A stretch of 58,940 nt of DNA from Petrimonas sp. (GCA_012839475.1 DUNG01000033.1:1-58940); one strand, 5' to 3'; positions 17,509-26,282 are shown, counted from the first letter of the stretch. Notes: generated from the sequence alone by a model not told the origin. Numbers and translations are program-made.

Positions 17509-17696
17509 ACTTTAATAAAAGCGCTCTTTTATAACTATAACAACAAAATGTTTCTGGGAAAAGTGACAAAAACAGGGGATTATTTCCTTTTATACAAGGA
17601 AAAATACATCCTTTTTGTCCAATAATAAAAATGTGCATTAATATTTATAAACCCAAAATCTTGACGTTTGAAGTCATGGCGCTAAAATGTTGAAAA

Positions 17697-18371
17697 ATGA
17701 TCAAAACAGAAAAATTACAGAAGACTTTCCGTACAGAAGTGATAGAAACGTGGGCGTTGTCCGACGTGAGTATCGAGATTAAAGAGGGCGAATTTGTCGC
17801 CATCATGGGACCATCGGGTTGCGGGAAAACCACGCTGCTCAATATCTTGGGCTTGTTAGACAATCCCACGTCGGGACAGTACTACCTCAACGGTACCGAT
17901 GTATCCAAATTTACCGAAAACAAGCGAACCGACTTGCGTAAAGGGGTTATCGGGTTCGTGTTCCAAAGCTTCAACCTCATCGAGGAGTTGAATGTTTACG
18001 AAAACATCGAGCTGCCGCTATTGTATATGCGGATCCCGGCCGCGGAGTGCAAACGGCGCGTGAAAGAGGCGATGAACCGGATGGCTATTTCGCACCGCGA
18101 GAAGCATTTCCCGCAACAGCTATCGGGCGGGCAGCAACAACGCGTGGCCATAGCGCGTGCCGTGGTGGCTAACCCGAAGCTTATCCTTGCTGACGAACCC
18201 ACGGGAAACCTCGACAGCAGCAACGGTGCCGAGGTAATGGGGTTGTTATCGGAATTGCACAAGGAGGGGAGTACCATCGTAATGGTTACGCACAGTCAGC
18301 ACGATGCCGGGTATGCCGATAGGATAATCAACCTGTTCGACGGTAAAGTGGTGCCGGAAGTGGTGTTGTAA
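17697..18371 (+). CDS. ABC transporter ATP-binding protein (MacB/LolD type)
   Basis: A 224-residue ATPase with Walker [11 protein letters not shown]-loop FVFQSFN, signature [14 protein letters not shown], Walker [10 protein letters not shown] and H-loop VTHSQHDA. It powers the FtsX-type permease upstream, completing a TolC-HlyD-permease-ATPase export set. The last 12 codons are copied with only synonymous differences at 26229-26265, beyond the AT-rich island, which points to a lost paralogue. No terminator is seen after the stop. Confidence 0.93.
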   Translation: MIKTEKLQKTFRTEVIETWALSDVSIEIKEGEFVAIMGPSGCGKTTLLNILGLLDNPTSGQYYLNGTDVSKFTENKRTDLRKGVIGFVFQSFNLIEELNVYENIELPLLYMRIPAAECKRRVKEAMNRMAISHREKHFPQQLSGGQQQRVAIARAVVANPKLILADEPTGNLDSSNGAEVMGLLSELHKEGSTIVMVTHSQHDAGYADRIINLFDGKVVPEVVL

Positions 18372-18455
18372 AGTCAAAAACGTTTGTTATTGTATGAATA
18401 AAATAGATACTACCTTTCAAAGAGATTATTATAATGCTAATCTAAAAACTTTTTT

Positions 18456-18531
18456 GATGGCCGTGAGCAGTTTCATCTGCATGGCGGGCGTTAGGTTGGC
18501 AATCTCTTCTCTTTTTTGGCATCTGTAAATG
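18456..18531 (-). pseudogene. Fragment of a sigma-54 response-regulator gene
   Basis: Bases 18456-18497 are identical over 42 positions to 9668-9709 inside the intact response-regulator gene. After a short diverged join, 18504-18531 matches 9763-9790 with few changes. Between the two blocks about 45 bases of the gene are missing. The segment corresponds to part of the AAA+ domain (after Walker B) and cannot encode anything useful. It marks the left edge of the AT-rich island and suggests a second, deleted regulator/exporter locus. Confidence 0.85.
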
Positions 18532-18591
18532 CTTATAATTAAGATTTACAAGAACTTGATTAGTAAAATACAGGATCTACCATACAAGGCT

Positions 18592-19854
18592 TTAAAATAT
18601 ATCAAACGCTTTGTCTGGGTAGAGGTGCTTATAGAAATCGATTACCATGTGAACTATCATCTGCTCGTGTGTTACATCCTGATAAAAATATTCAACCTCG
18701 GCACCTTTCTCCTTCAGGTTTTCATATAGTGTATCCCCACAAGTCGTGTTAACATATCGGTCTGTAAAACAGTTGTACAAATGAACCTTACCTTTTGGAA
18801 TCCAATCATTGGGAATGGAGTTTCTTTTCAATGCCTCCATAACTAATTGACGATATTGATTTTCTTCGTTGTGTAAAAAATCCTCATTGAAATAGTTGTT
18901 CAGATCGCTCCCGAGATAAGGTGTAACTTCACCAATCATCCTACTTCCATTGCATAATTCAGGAAATTCCTCCAACAACTTGCCTTTAAAAATTTGGGCG
19001 AAGTTGAGGTTCAAATTTTCATAATAGTTCAGTGACCATAGCACGTACGGTCCAACGGCATATTCAGAATAACAACTCTCAAACAGGTCTTTAATAAAGA
19101 GCTCCGGATAATAGGCACCTCCACCGATAAAGATATCTTTCACCTCTATACCCAACTCTTCATGCAAAGTGAGGTATCGATCTAACGCTAACGCACCGGA
19201 AGCTCCGAGAGAATAACCAAACAGGGTAATCCTGTTAGGCAGCTTGTATTGATATTGATTATAAATAAACTCTTTGGCTGCCAGATAAAAATCTGCACCT
19301 GTTTCAGCTAAATTTTCGTGCTGAATGATAGATATGGGCTGATTAGAACTGATACCCAGACCAATCCCATCCGGAATCATGCATACGTAATCACCCAGCC
19401 CAATCAACAGTCCTTCTACACTGTATCGCACATCGGTACCGCTCATGCCTTTGGTTTTGAAAAAAGGATAGATAATGATTACACCTTTAGGTTTTCTTTT
19501 TTTAGGATAATATATCAGGCCTGATGCCACGGTGGATTTACCATGGGGATCTTTGGTATTATATGCTACACCATGTACCGTGTAATCTTTTGCAAGCGCG
19601 ACATAAAGGTTAACCTTGTCAAGTATCTTTTTTGATTGCTGTTCGTCATAACCAATTTCTGATAACATCTGTTTGGGAGTAGTTTCAAAATCTCTTGAAA
19701 CCTGCCTGATAAGCTCTCCCATTTTTACATCCTCTTCGAAAAGCTGATGGTTGTAATTAACATATTCGATTTTCTCAAAGTCAATATCTGACACTCTTTC
19801 ACAGCAGAGAAGAGAGAAAGCGATCATCAATAATATTGAAAAAGAGTACTTCAT
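18592..19854 (-). CDS. Secreted alpha/beta hydrolase, lipase-like
   Basis: A 420-residue protein with an N-terminal secretion signal (MKYSFSILLMIAFSLLCC); the tandem Cys suggest a lipoprotein, but the lipobox is imperfect. The alpha/beta-hydrolase core includes the nucleophile elbow GYSLGASG with S215. A probable acid lies in CFTDRYV and the His in DVTHEQM near the end. It resembles secretory lipases of the LIP type, which act on lipids or acyl esters. It is the last gene of the AT-rich six-gene operon, 33 bases after the barrel gene. It might process the molecule the ABC system exports; substrate is unknown. Confidence 0.75.
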   Translation of the reverse strand: MKYSFSILLMIAFSLLCCERVSDIDFEKIEYVNYNHQLFEEDVKMGELIRQVSRDFETTPKQMLSEIGYDEQQSKKILDKVNLYVALAKDYTVHGVAYNTKDPHGKSTVASGLIYYPKKRKPKGVIIIYPFFKTKGMSGTDVRYSVEGLLIGLGDYVCMIPDGIGLGISSNQPISIIQHENLAETGADFYLAAKEFIYNQYQYKLPNRITLFGYSLGASGALALDRYLTLHEELGIEVKDIFIGGGAYYPELFIKDLFESCYSEYAVGPYVLWSLNYYENLNLNFAQIFKGKLLEEFPELCNGSRMIGEVTPYLGSDLNNYFNEDFLHNEENQYRQLVMEALKRNSIPNDWIPKGKVHLYNCFTDRYVNTTCGDTLYENLKEKGAEVEYFYQDVTHEQMIVHMVIDFYKHLYPDKAFDIF

Positions 19855-19887
19855 CTGTAATATTAATTAGTTTGTTGTGGTCACACC

Positions 19888-21036
19888 TCAAAAATAATAT
19901 TTGACCTGTAATGTACCCATGCGACCATCCATCGGATAAGATTCATTTATATTCAGATCAAATGCATGAACCATTGCAGATGCTTCCAGATTTTGGAAAA
20001 TCTGATATTTCATTCCCACGCCTACATAAATTGCACTTTGGTCGGGAAGGTAAGCCATTAAAGCGTTTATTGAGAACAAGCCGGAAAATGGGTAATAAAT
20101 TTGCCCAGCGAAGCTCCAACGAGAAATAGTTAACCGTCTTAAAGAGTGCTCTGTATACATATATGACGAAATAAGGTCGGTTATGTCATCAGGCTTGTTT
20201 GTATAGAGGGCTTCGGCTTGTAGGATAAAGTTGTTTTGAAAAATTTTATCTATCCCCATTGAAGCCTGAACGACATCTACCTTATCACTGTTTTTTCGAG
20301 AATCGTGGAAATATGAACCCTCAAATCTGATGCTGAACTCGTTCAGTTCAGTCGTGAAGCCTCCTCCTGCAACCAAATGATAACGTTTATACACCCCTCC
20401 CAGTAGTTGAAATTCTAAGCTGCGGTAAAGATTTCGGTGCAATATGGCTATAGTAGGGGAACCTCGTTTATCAGCCGAAACGGCAAGTTCACTGGTTGCA
20501 ACTTCGTTGTGATAATAAGCGGCACGCACGGCGTCACATCCCATTCTCTCGGGGTAGGTGAAATTAAGAAAAGGAGATGAGTCAAATATATCATTAGGAT
20601 GCCACAATACTGTATTCCCCCAGTTAATTCGTTGCCGACCCAAGCTGACTTCCAGTTTATCAGTGCTCCACCGCATTAAAAGTCGATCCAGGATAAGATT
20701 CAACCATTTATCCTCTTTATCTATCAGCAAACAAGACAATTTCAGTAGATTATGGTTGTCTGTTGACGTTTCTTTGACCAATCGTAGAAGAGTGCTATTC
20801 CCAAATGAGAGGTTTGTTTGATTGCTAATCTGAATATCAAAATTCTTGTTTATGCTCCAATTAAAATTCAATCTTTGACAGGTTATATTTTGCCATAAAG
20901 CTTCATCGAATGGATTGGGCTCAGTTTCTCCAATCAGGGAATAGTTGTTGATGTATCCCGACAGAGAAACTTGAGCATTTGTACAGAGGCAGTACAGCTG
21001 AATAATAGAGAATGCTATTATTAACCTACCGAACAT
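19888..21036 (-). CDS. Outer-membrane beta-barrel protein of the Lol-like operon
   Basis: A 382-residue protein with a signal peptide (ending near CTNAQ) and alternating amphipathic strands to a C-terminal aromatic (YYF), the outer-membrane barrel signature. A conserved stretch reads GRQRINWGNTVLWHPNDIF, followed by a YPERMG-type loop. This pattern recalls DUF1302-like barrels that occur beside LolA-like carriers and FtsX or MMPL transporters in Proteobacteria; that family link is from memory and needs a profile search. The start overlaps the ATPase gene end by 11 bases. Proposed role: outer-membrane acceptor or pore for the exported substrate. Confidence 0.75.
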   Translation of the reverse strand: MFGRLIIAFSIIQLYCLCTNAQVSLSGYINNYSLIGETEPNPFDEALWQNITCQRLNFNWSINKNFDIQISNQTNLSFGNSTLLRLVKETSTDNHNLLKLSCLLIDKEDKWLNLILDRLLMRWSTDKLEVSLGRQRINWGNTVLWHPNDIFDSSPFLNFTYPERMGCDAVRAAYYHNEVATSELAVSADKRGSPTIAILHRNLYRSLEFQLLGGVYKRYHLVAGGGFTTELNEFSIRFEGSYFHDSRKNSDKVDVVQASMGIDKIFQNNFILQAEALYTNKPDDITDLISSYMYTEHSLRRLTISRWSFAGQIYYPFSGLFSINALMAYLPDQSAIYVGVGMKYQIFQNLEASAMVHAFDLNINESYPMDGRMGTLQVKYYF

Positions 21037-21742
21037 AAGTTTCGTCTTTTGTTATCCGACCATCCTCAAGCGTTATGAGTCGTCTCGCCTTGTTCATAAC
21101 ACGCGGATCATGGGTTGAAAAAAGAAAAGTAACCTTCTCTTTTTCATTAAGAAGAAGCATGGTATTAAGCAATGTTTCCGCGGCTTCCGTGTCCAGATTT
21201 GCAGTGGGCTCATCCGCGAGTATAAAGAGGGGCTTAGAGGCTAAAGCGCGAGCCACTGCAACCCTCTGCTTTTGACCACCGGAAAGGGCATAGGGACGAG
21301 AACGAGCACGATCTTTCATGCCAATTAATTCTAGCAGTTCGGCCGTTCGCCTGTTTCGTTGCTCTTTATTGGTTCCTTGTAATTCCATGATAAACGATAT
21401 ATTCTCTTCCACCGTCAAAACTGGAATGAGATTGAGGAATTGAAAAACAAATCCTATGTTATGCAAGCGAAATTTTACAAGCTCTTTCTCTTTAAGCTGA
21501 TTAATATCCTTTCCTTTCACGAAAACCCTTCCGGAAGAGGGAGTGGCAAGTCCTCCTATCAGATTCAGAAGGGTTGTTTTTCCGGAGCCGGAAGGACCTA
21601 CTACCGCGGTAAACTCACCGCTCGTGATGCTTAAATTGACGTGGTCTGTTGCTTTAATCTCCGATTTGCCATTAAGAAACAGCTTGCAAAGGTTCTCTGT
21701 TCTTACGATTATGGATCTGTTATTATTTATAACCTCATTCAT
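21026..21742 (-). CDS. LolD-like ABC transporter ATPase
   Basis: A 238-residue ATPase with Walker A GPSGSGKTT, Q-loop FVFQFLN, signature LSGGQKQRVAVARA, Walker B FILADEPTA and H-loop FSTHDPR. It is a LolD/MacB-type subunit that drives mechanotransmission rather than import. It lies 14 bases after the second permease gene and overlaps the barrel gene by 11 bases, so its place in the operon is firm. It is distinct from the exporter ATPase at 17697-18371. Confidence 0.92.
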   Translation of the reverse strand: MNEVINNNRSIIVRTENLCKLFLNGKSEIKATDHVNLSITSGEFTAVVGPSGSGKTTLLNLIGGLATPSSGRVFVKGKDINQLKEKELVKFRLHNIGFVFQFLNLIPVLTVEENISFIMELQGTNKEQRNRRTAELLELIGMKDRARSRPYALSGGQKQRVAVARALASKPLFILADEPTANLDTEAAETLLNTMLLLNEKEKVTFLFSTHDPRVMNKARRLITLEDGRITKDETYVR

Positions 21743-21756
21743 AACTATGTATACAT

Positions 21757-22953
21757 TTACTTCAAAACCTTTTTAACAGGTGATATGGATGCCATCATAC
21801 TAATAATTGACACCAACGCAAATATATGAACAAAATCTCTTTTATTTATCATGGGATAGATAATTGTTCCAAAGCCATATCCTGCTTGATTGTTAAATAT
21901 AAACTGGATGTCGATGCCCGATTTCGAAGAGATCAATACAACGATCAAACATAAAATCAGCCCTATCATAGTACCTATCAGGGTTACAAAAAGTGTCTCT
22001 ATTACAATCATAAGCGTGATGTGATTTCCACCCATTCCAACTTTTTTCAACATGCTGAACTCACCTTTTCTCTCCAGCACAGACATCAACATGAAGTTCG
22101 CGATGCTGAATGCCAAAGCGGTAAAAAAGAGGGCTAAAAACAAGAAGTTGGCTATTTTTTGCCAGGCCCCCAACAACTGCATAAGCGGATACACTTCATC
22201 CCACTTTTTGACATCATGTTCAGGCAACAATCGAGATAGCTTCTGCTTGGCCTTATTACACTCCTGCAAATTGTTTACAGCGACAGCAACTTCATGCACA
22301 ACACCGTCAGGAATATCTAAATAGGGCATTAAATCAGTGTTTTGCACAAAAGCTGTTACGTTGTCAAATCTTTTGCTGTTGGTTTGAAACAATCCTCCCA
22401 CCCTAAACTGCACTTTTTGAATCTCTCCCGAGGAGCTTTGCATAGAGATAATGATTCTCGATTTAAGAGCTACGTTCAACCTGTCGGCAGAGCGTTGGCT
22501 TATTACTATGGGCCGTGCGATATCACTTTCGAAAAAGGTTCCATGACAACTGTCAATAGTGCTATAAATAGAGGAGACCTTTATCTCTTCATCTCTATCC
22601 ACACCAATTAGGGTGAGTCCCACGCTCGTTTGAGCGGTAGATAAAAGGGCATTGGTTTTCAATCGATAAGATGCGCAACTCACTTCACTTACAGCATCTA
22701 GAGCCTCTTTTATCGTCTGTTTATCCATAAACTCGGAGACATCATTCGTATCTGAAAAAGCGTTGGCATGAATTTGCAAATAGGAGGTCTGCATATCGAT
22801 ATGTTCCACGAAACAACTGTTCGCCCAACCGTTGATAAAGGCGACAACAAATGAAGCTGCAAAGACCCCTGTTGCAATAATAATGATTAATAAACTGCTT
22901 CGGCTTTTCCTCCTGAAAATATTTCTACAAGCCATTTTATAGATAATCTTCAT
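21757..22953 (-). CDS. LolC/E-like FtsX-family permease (second of pair)
   Basis: A 398-residue permease: one N-terminal helix (SSLLIIIIATGVFAASFVVAF), a periplasmic domain of about 220 residues, then three helices with FtsX-type features (ANFMLMSVLERKGEFSMLKK, then VGMGGNHITLM). This is the 4-helix LolC/LolE topology. The start codon overlaps the stop of the preceding permease (TGATG), so the two are translationally coupled and probably form a heterodimer, as LolC and LolE do. Confidence 0.88.
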   Translation of the reverse strand: MKIIYKMACRNIFRRKSRSSLLIIIIATGVFAASFVVAFINGWANSCFVEHIDMQTSYLQIHANAFSDTNDVSEFMDKQTIKEALDAVSEVSCASYRLKTNALLSTAQTSVGLTLIGVDRDEEIKVSSIYSTIDSCHGTFFESDIARPIVISQRSADRLNVALKSRIIISMQSSSGEIQKVQFRVGGLFQTNSKRFDNVTAFVQNTDLMPYLDIPDGVVHEVAVAVNNLQECNKAKQKLSRLLPEHDVKKWDEVYPLMQLLGAWQKIANFLFLALFFTALAFSIANFMLMSVLERKGEFSMLKKVGMGGNHITLMIVIETLFVTLIGTMIGLILCLIVVLISSKSGIDIQFIFNNQAGYGFGTIIYPMINKRDFVHIFALVSIISMMASISPVKKVLK

Positions 22954-24182
22954 CAGCTTTCCCTTTTACTCAACCCTTCATCAACTTTTAACCGTTGTAT
23001 AATAATGACCGGATATGCAATAACCGCCAGACAAATACAGAAGACGATCAGAAATTGCTCTATAAACAGAGAGAGATCAAATGAGAGATATATTTCCGCG
23101 TATATGAAAAATTTTTTCAATGTTTCGGCTGCTTCACCATACAGTGGTATAGGATTGTTACTGAAATAATATACAATAGGCAAACTTACTATAACGGCCA
23201 GGATTAAACCCACGAAGGCAACCATTATAAGCTCATAAAACATGGTTCGACTCAGTTTATCCCGCGGCATTCCAATAGATACCAGTACCGAGAATTCAAG
23301 CTTTCGCTCCTTCGTCATCAAGATAACGGCACCTAAAATATTTGACCCAACAAGCAGGTAGAGAAAAAACATGACAATAAATCCGATGGCATCGGTTATT
23401 CGAAAATAGACCAAATGCTCATCTATAAGCAACTTCCAGTCTCGTATTTCATATTCGTCTGAAGAAAAATCACTTTGAATAAAAGATTCAATTACCTCAA
23501 CCTTGTCCAATTTGTCTGACATGATATAGATTTCGCTATAACAATCATCAGCTTGAAACAGCTCTTGCGCGGCAGATAACGTCATGAACATGCTGTTTAT
23601 GTCAACCGTGGCGACCGGCAGTCCGATCACACCTTGAACAGGGAACAGCCCTACAGCGCTCACTCCGTGATATCCCACACCCATAACTGCAATGGTGTCG
23701 CCAATGCCTATATTTAATAAGTTTCTCATGTTTTCACCTATAATTACTCCTCTGTCAAATTCAGAGAACCACTCTCCTTCTACCATTTCTGAAACCATTC
23801 TGATACGGTCCTTTTCGGATTCCGGATCGATACCAACTAAAACAACCGCCCTGCTTGAGCTGGAAGATGAATGAGATATAAGTGCATAGGCTCGGAGGGT
23901 GGGCAGAACACGCTTCACGTGTGGAAGTATTGAAATTGAATCTAAAATAGCCGAATCTATGCACATTATATCGTCGATAGATCGGGTTTGTGAATAACTT
24001 TTTGACCTTATCTCGATATGTCCACCTGAAATTTTCAGAATGCTGTCGGCAGAAGAGTTAAGTACCCCCTTTTTAAAGGAGCCAAAAAGGATACAGAAAA
24101 ACGCGGCAATAAAAACAGAGGATACAATTGACATTGCTCGATAGGGATTCCTTTGTAGATTCAGCCAAGCCAATTTTATCAT
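22953..24182 (-). CDS. LolC/E-like FtsX-family permease (first of pair)
   Basis: A 409-residue permease with one N-terminal helix (MSIVSSVFIAAFFCILFGS), a large periplasmic domain and three C-terminal helices. The coupling motif is MTKERKLEFSVLVSIGMPR near residue 290, and the last helices end in a short basic tail. It starts 76 bases after the LolA-like gene and shares a TGATG junction with the second permease. Together with the ATPase it forms a LolCDE-shaped extractor that should lift a lipidated or hydrophobic substrate from the inner membrane. Confidence 0.88.
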   Translation of the reverse strand: MIKLAWLNLQRNPYRAMSIVSSVFIAAFFCILFGSFKKGVLNSSADSILKISGGHIEIRSKSYSQTRSIDDIMCIDSAILDSISILPHVKRVLPTLRAYALISHSSSSSSRAVVLVGIDPESEKDRIRMVSEMVEGEWFSEFDRGVIIGENMRNLLNIGIGDTIAVMGVGYHGVSAVGLFPVQGVIGLPVATVDINSMFMTLSAAQELFQADDCYSEIYIMSDKLDKVEVIESFIQSDFSSDEYEIRDWKLLIDEHLVYFRITDAIGFIVMFFLYLLVGSNILGAVILMTKERKLEFSVLVSIGMPRDKLSRTMFYELIMVAFVGLILAVIVSLPIVYYFSNNPIPLYGEAAETLKKFFIYAEIYLSFDLSLFIEQFLIVFCICLAVIAYPVIIIQRLKVDEGLSKRES

Positions 24183-24258
24183 AGAACGAATAGTTAATGT
24201 ACAAAGGTGTACTTTTATTTCAGAATAATTACTTGAAAATCCCTGTAAAAATAAACTA

Positions 24259-25014
24259 TTAGTTAAGTCGTTTCATGTTTTGCAGTGAGAAAAAGCTCTC
24301 CTTGATTGATGGGTCAATCGCGTAATTTAATATCTTTATAATCGTTTTACATCCCTCTTTATCTGCTGGTATTACCTCTACATGCAACGGGAAGTGATGT
24401 CCTTCATACGTTTCTATATTGTTTGAGGTAAGTGTTCTGATTAATACGTTATCCTCGTCGTAATACTCTATTTTGCGTTCTACAAAACTTGTTTTGCTAA
24501 TCCAAATGATTAGTTTATTCCAAATAGTAACACTTTCAGGAGTTGGTGTTAAGAGCAGTTTATAACAGAGATCCCCGTGAATTTTCTCTTCTCCCGACAA
24601 ATCGTGGTTGAACTCGTAGAGAAATGAGCTGCTGTTTAACATGTCATCGATTGTAAAATCGCTTCCCAGCCATGAACTGCCCGTAGCCGAGGCGGCTATT
24701 TTAACTGTTCTTTCTATCGCGGGCTGCCAGCTCCATATATCTTCGTCTCTTTTGAGAAATGCCTGTCCCTTCTCTTTCGGCGGCGACACGATGAGAATCA
24801 TGCCCATATCTATTGACTTTCCCCAGGTTTTAATCCCGATTGAACGTTCCCAGGTCGGTCTGTAAATAGTCATATCTGCTTGGGCAAGAAAGTCATTGAT
24901 ATTGCGGTTTTTTTGGGCTTTTTCAATAATCTGGGAAGCACTCATCGACTGAGCAGAAACTAGCGGTATCCACAATAGTATTAGCGTTGTTATTTGAATT
25001 ACTCTTAATATCAT
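24259..25014 (-). CDS. LolA-like periplasmic carrier (outer-membrane lipoprotein-sorting family)
   Basis: A 251-residue secreted protein with signal peptide ending near LVSAQ. It has the features of the LolA-like family PF17131: GQAFLKRDEDIWSWQPAIERTVKI around residue 85, then SSWLGSDFTIDDML. These fold as an open beta-barrel that carries acyl chains. It is the first gene of the AT-rich operon (carrier, two permeases, ATPase, barrel, hydrolase). Classical LolA has a different signature, so this is a parallel carrier, not the housekeeping one. Family call is by motif recognition. Confidence 0.82.
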   Translation of the reverse strand: MILRVIQITTLILLWIPLVSAQSMSASQIIEKAQKNRNINDFLAQADMTIYRPTWERSIGIKTWGKSIDMGMILIVSPPKEKGQAFLKRDEDIWSWQPAIERTVKIAASATGSSWLGSDFTIDDMLNSSSFLYEFNHDLSGEEKIHGDLCYKLLLTPTPESVTIWNKLIIWISKTSFVERKIEYYDEDNVLIRTLTSNNIETYEGHHFPLHVEVIPADKEGCKTIIKILNYAIDPSIKESFFSLQNMKRLN

Positions 25015-25106
25015 AACCTATCCTTAATGCCTATGTTTTTGGGTAACAAACCAACCATTTCTTGTTGCCGTAACATCATTTACAGTTGTTCTTTAATGAT
25101 ATTGTC

Positions 25107-25153
25107 AAGAAAACTGACTTTCCCTATCGAATAAATCGAATGGGAAAGCCAGT
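25107..25153 (-). terminator. Intrinsic terminator of the barrel gene
   Basis: On the minus strand a 12-base stem (ACTGGCTTTCCC with GGGAAAGTCAGT, one G-U pair) encloses a 17-base loop and is followed directly by TTTTCTTG. It lies 27 bases after the stop of the gene at 25180-25869 and before the LolA-like operon, so the two are separate transcription units. Confidence 0.85.
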
Positions 25154-25179
25154 TGTACCAATTAAATGTAGTTAAATGG

Positions 25180-25869
25180 CTAGAAGTAGAATGCTGCTCC
25201 TAAAGACATATTGTTTCCATCAAGATCAAGACCAAATCGGGTAACCTTGAAGTCACTGTCTTTCATACTCGCGTGAAGAAGGCCAACGGATCCCATCTTC
25301 GCTAAAAGTTTTACCCGATTGCTGACAGCAAAAGAGATACCTGGCCTTACACAGAGTTCTATGGCTGTAAGGTTGGAATCAGAAGATTTGTCAGAAATCG
25401 AATTAATTCCTAAAACGCCGTCAGCGAAAATCTCAAACCCTCCTTCCCTTATTAGCGTGTAGCGAACGTAGGGTGCTAAACGTAATGAACTGACACCACC
25501 TCCGTCATCAGAGGAAACATCCGCTGCTGTACTGACAATCGTGTTTAACAGGGCTTTATAATCTGTTATATCCAGTGATCCAAATGCCGCGTATCCTTTA
25601 ATATAACCGAAACTTACCCCTACAGCAGCATTGGGTAGCAACTGATACCCTATTTCAGGGAGAAATTTAAAAGAAGAACCGCTTGCGTCGGGAGCAACTT
25701 CATAGTCCAAATCTTCATCTTCAAAATCCGAAAAATCAGATAAATCCCCAAAACCTTCAGCTCCCGCTACTTTACTGGTAGTGAAGCCAAAAGTGCCGCC
25801 CACGTAAAATTGTGCAAATCCTTGAGCACAAATAAACACCAATGCGAAAACAATAGCTAATCTTTTCAT
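25180..25869 (-). CDS. Outer-membrane beta-barrel protein (OmpX/PorT-like fold)
   Basis: A 229-residue protein with signal peptide (MKRLAIVFALVFICAQGFAQ) and short alternating strands ending in AAFYF, typical of small 8-stranded barrels in Bacteroidota. An acidic segment rich in Asp, Glu and Phe (residues about 42-60) forms an unusual extracellular or periplasmic loop. It is monocistronic: a strong terminator follows and a 413-base AT-rich region precedes it. No specific function can be assigned. A link to the neighbouring export operon is only positional. Confidence 0.75.
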   Translation of the reverse strand: MKRLAIVFALVFICAQGFAQFYVGGTFGFTTSKVAGAEGFGDLSDFSDFEDEDLDYEVAPDASGSSFKFLPEIGYQLLPNAAVGVSFGYIKGYAAFGSLDITDYKALLNTIVSTAADVSSDDGGGVSSLRLAPYVRYTLIREGGFEIFADGVLGINSISDKSSDSNLTAIELCVRPGISFAVSNRVKLLAKMGSVGLLHASMKDSDFKVTRFGLDLDGNNMSLGAAFYF

Positions 25870-26015
25870 ACGATTATTTTTTTTAATTGTTTGGTGTATG
25901 GAACCTTTGATGATTATTTAAATCATGTCAGTTTCATACAAAATAATATTAAATATAGTTTATGTCACCTGATTAATCTACGCGATGATACAAATTATTA
26001 ATAGCATGTTTATTT

Positions 26016-26070
26016 ACAAATCGTAAAAATCATTCACAAACTGTAAAAAATGTCAGAAAATTGTGAAAAT
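26016..26070. repeat. Three phased A-rich motifs
   Basis: ACAAATCGTAAAAATC at 26016-26031, ACAAACTGTAAAAAAT at 26036-26051 and AGAAAATTGTGAAAAT at 26055-26070 are related 16-mers spaced 20 and 19 bases apart. Two-turn phasing of A-tracts can bend DNA or give a helical array of protein sites. The region is AT-rich, so chance similarity is possible. Confidence 0.4.
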
Positions 26071-26228
26071 CTTTTTTCTCCCTTCCCGCATCTACTCTGT
26101 CTTTAATGAAAATTTTAAAATCGAAATAGCAGGTATTAAGCTTAGTACTGCATTCACCCCACAAATATAGCTATAATTTCATTATAAACGGGCCTTACAG
26201 TGTATCTGTCTCCGTGGTAAGCATATTC

Positions 26229-26265
26229 GTTTGACGGTAAAGTGGTGCCTGAGGTGGTGTTATAA
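26229..26265 (+). pseudogene. Remnant: last 12 codons of an ABC ATPase gene
   Basis: These 37 bases match 18335-18371, the end of the exporter ATPase gene, at 33 positions including the stop codon. All four differences are synonymous (Phe, Pro, Glu, Leu third positions; [11 protein letters not shown]). The pattern shows that the copy diverged while part of a working gene, so it is the tail of a lost paralogue rather than a recent duplication. It lies at the right edge of the AT-rich island. Confidence 0.82.
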
Positions 26266-26282
26266 TCGTATCTCGGACGCTT

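Larger units (their letters stand above)
25870..26282. other. AT-rich intergenic region at the right edge of the island
   Basis: No gene is supported in these 413 bases. They hold the upstream region of the barrel gene, three A-rich motifs at about 20-base steps (26016-26070) and, near the right end, the copied tail of an exporter ATPase gene (26229-26265). The lytic transglycosylase gene ends just beyond. Confidence 0.7.

Noticed and set aside
17548-17625. A 25-codon open frame (MFLGKVTKTGDYF...) between the permease and ATPase genes
   Set aside because: Too short to judge, no recognisable family and no start signal. It overlaps a small hairpin (TTTCCTT/AAGGAAA), so it is more likely leader sequence of the ATPase gene.
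18529-18729. A 66-codon plus-strand frame at the 3' end of the hydrolase gene
   Set aside because: It lies antisense to a well-supported gene, is AT-rich and has no domain or signal peptide of its own.
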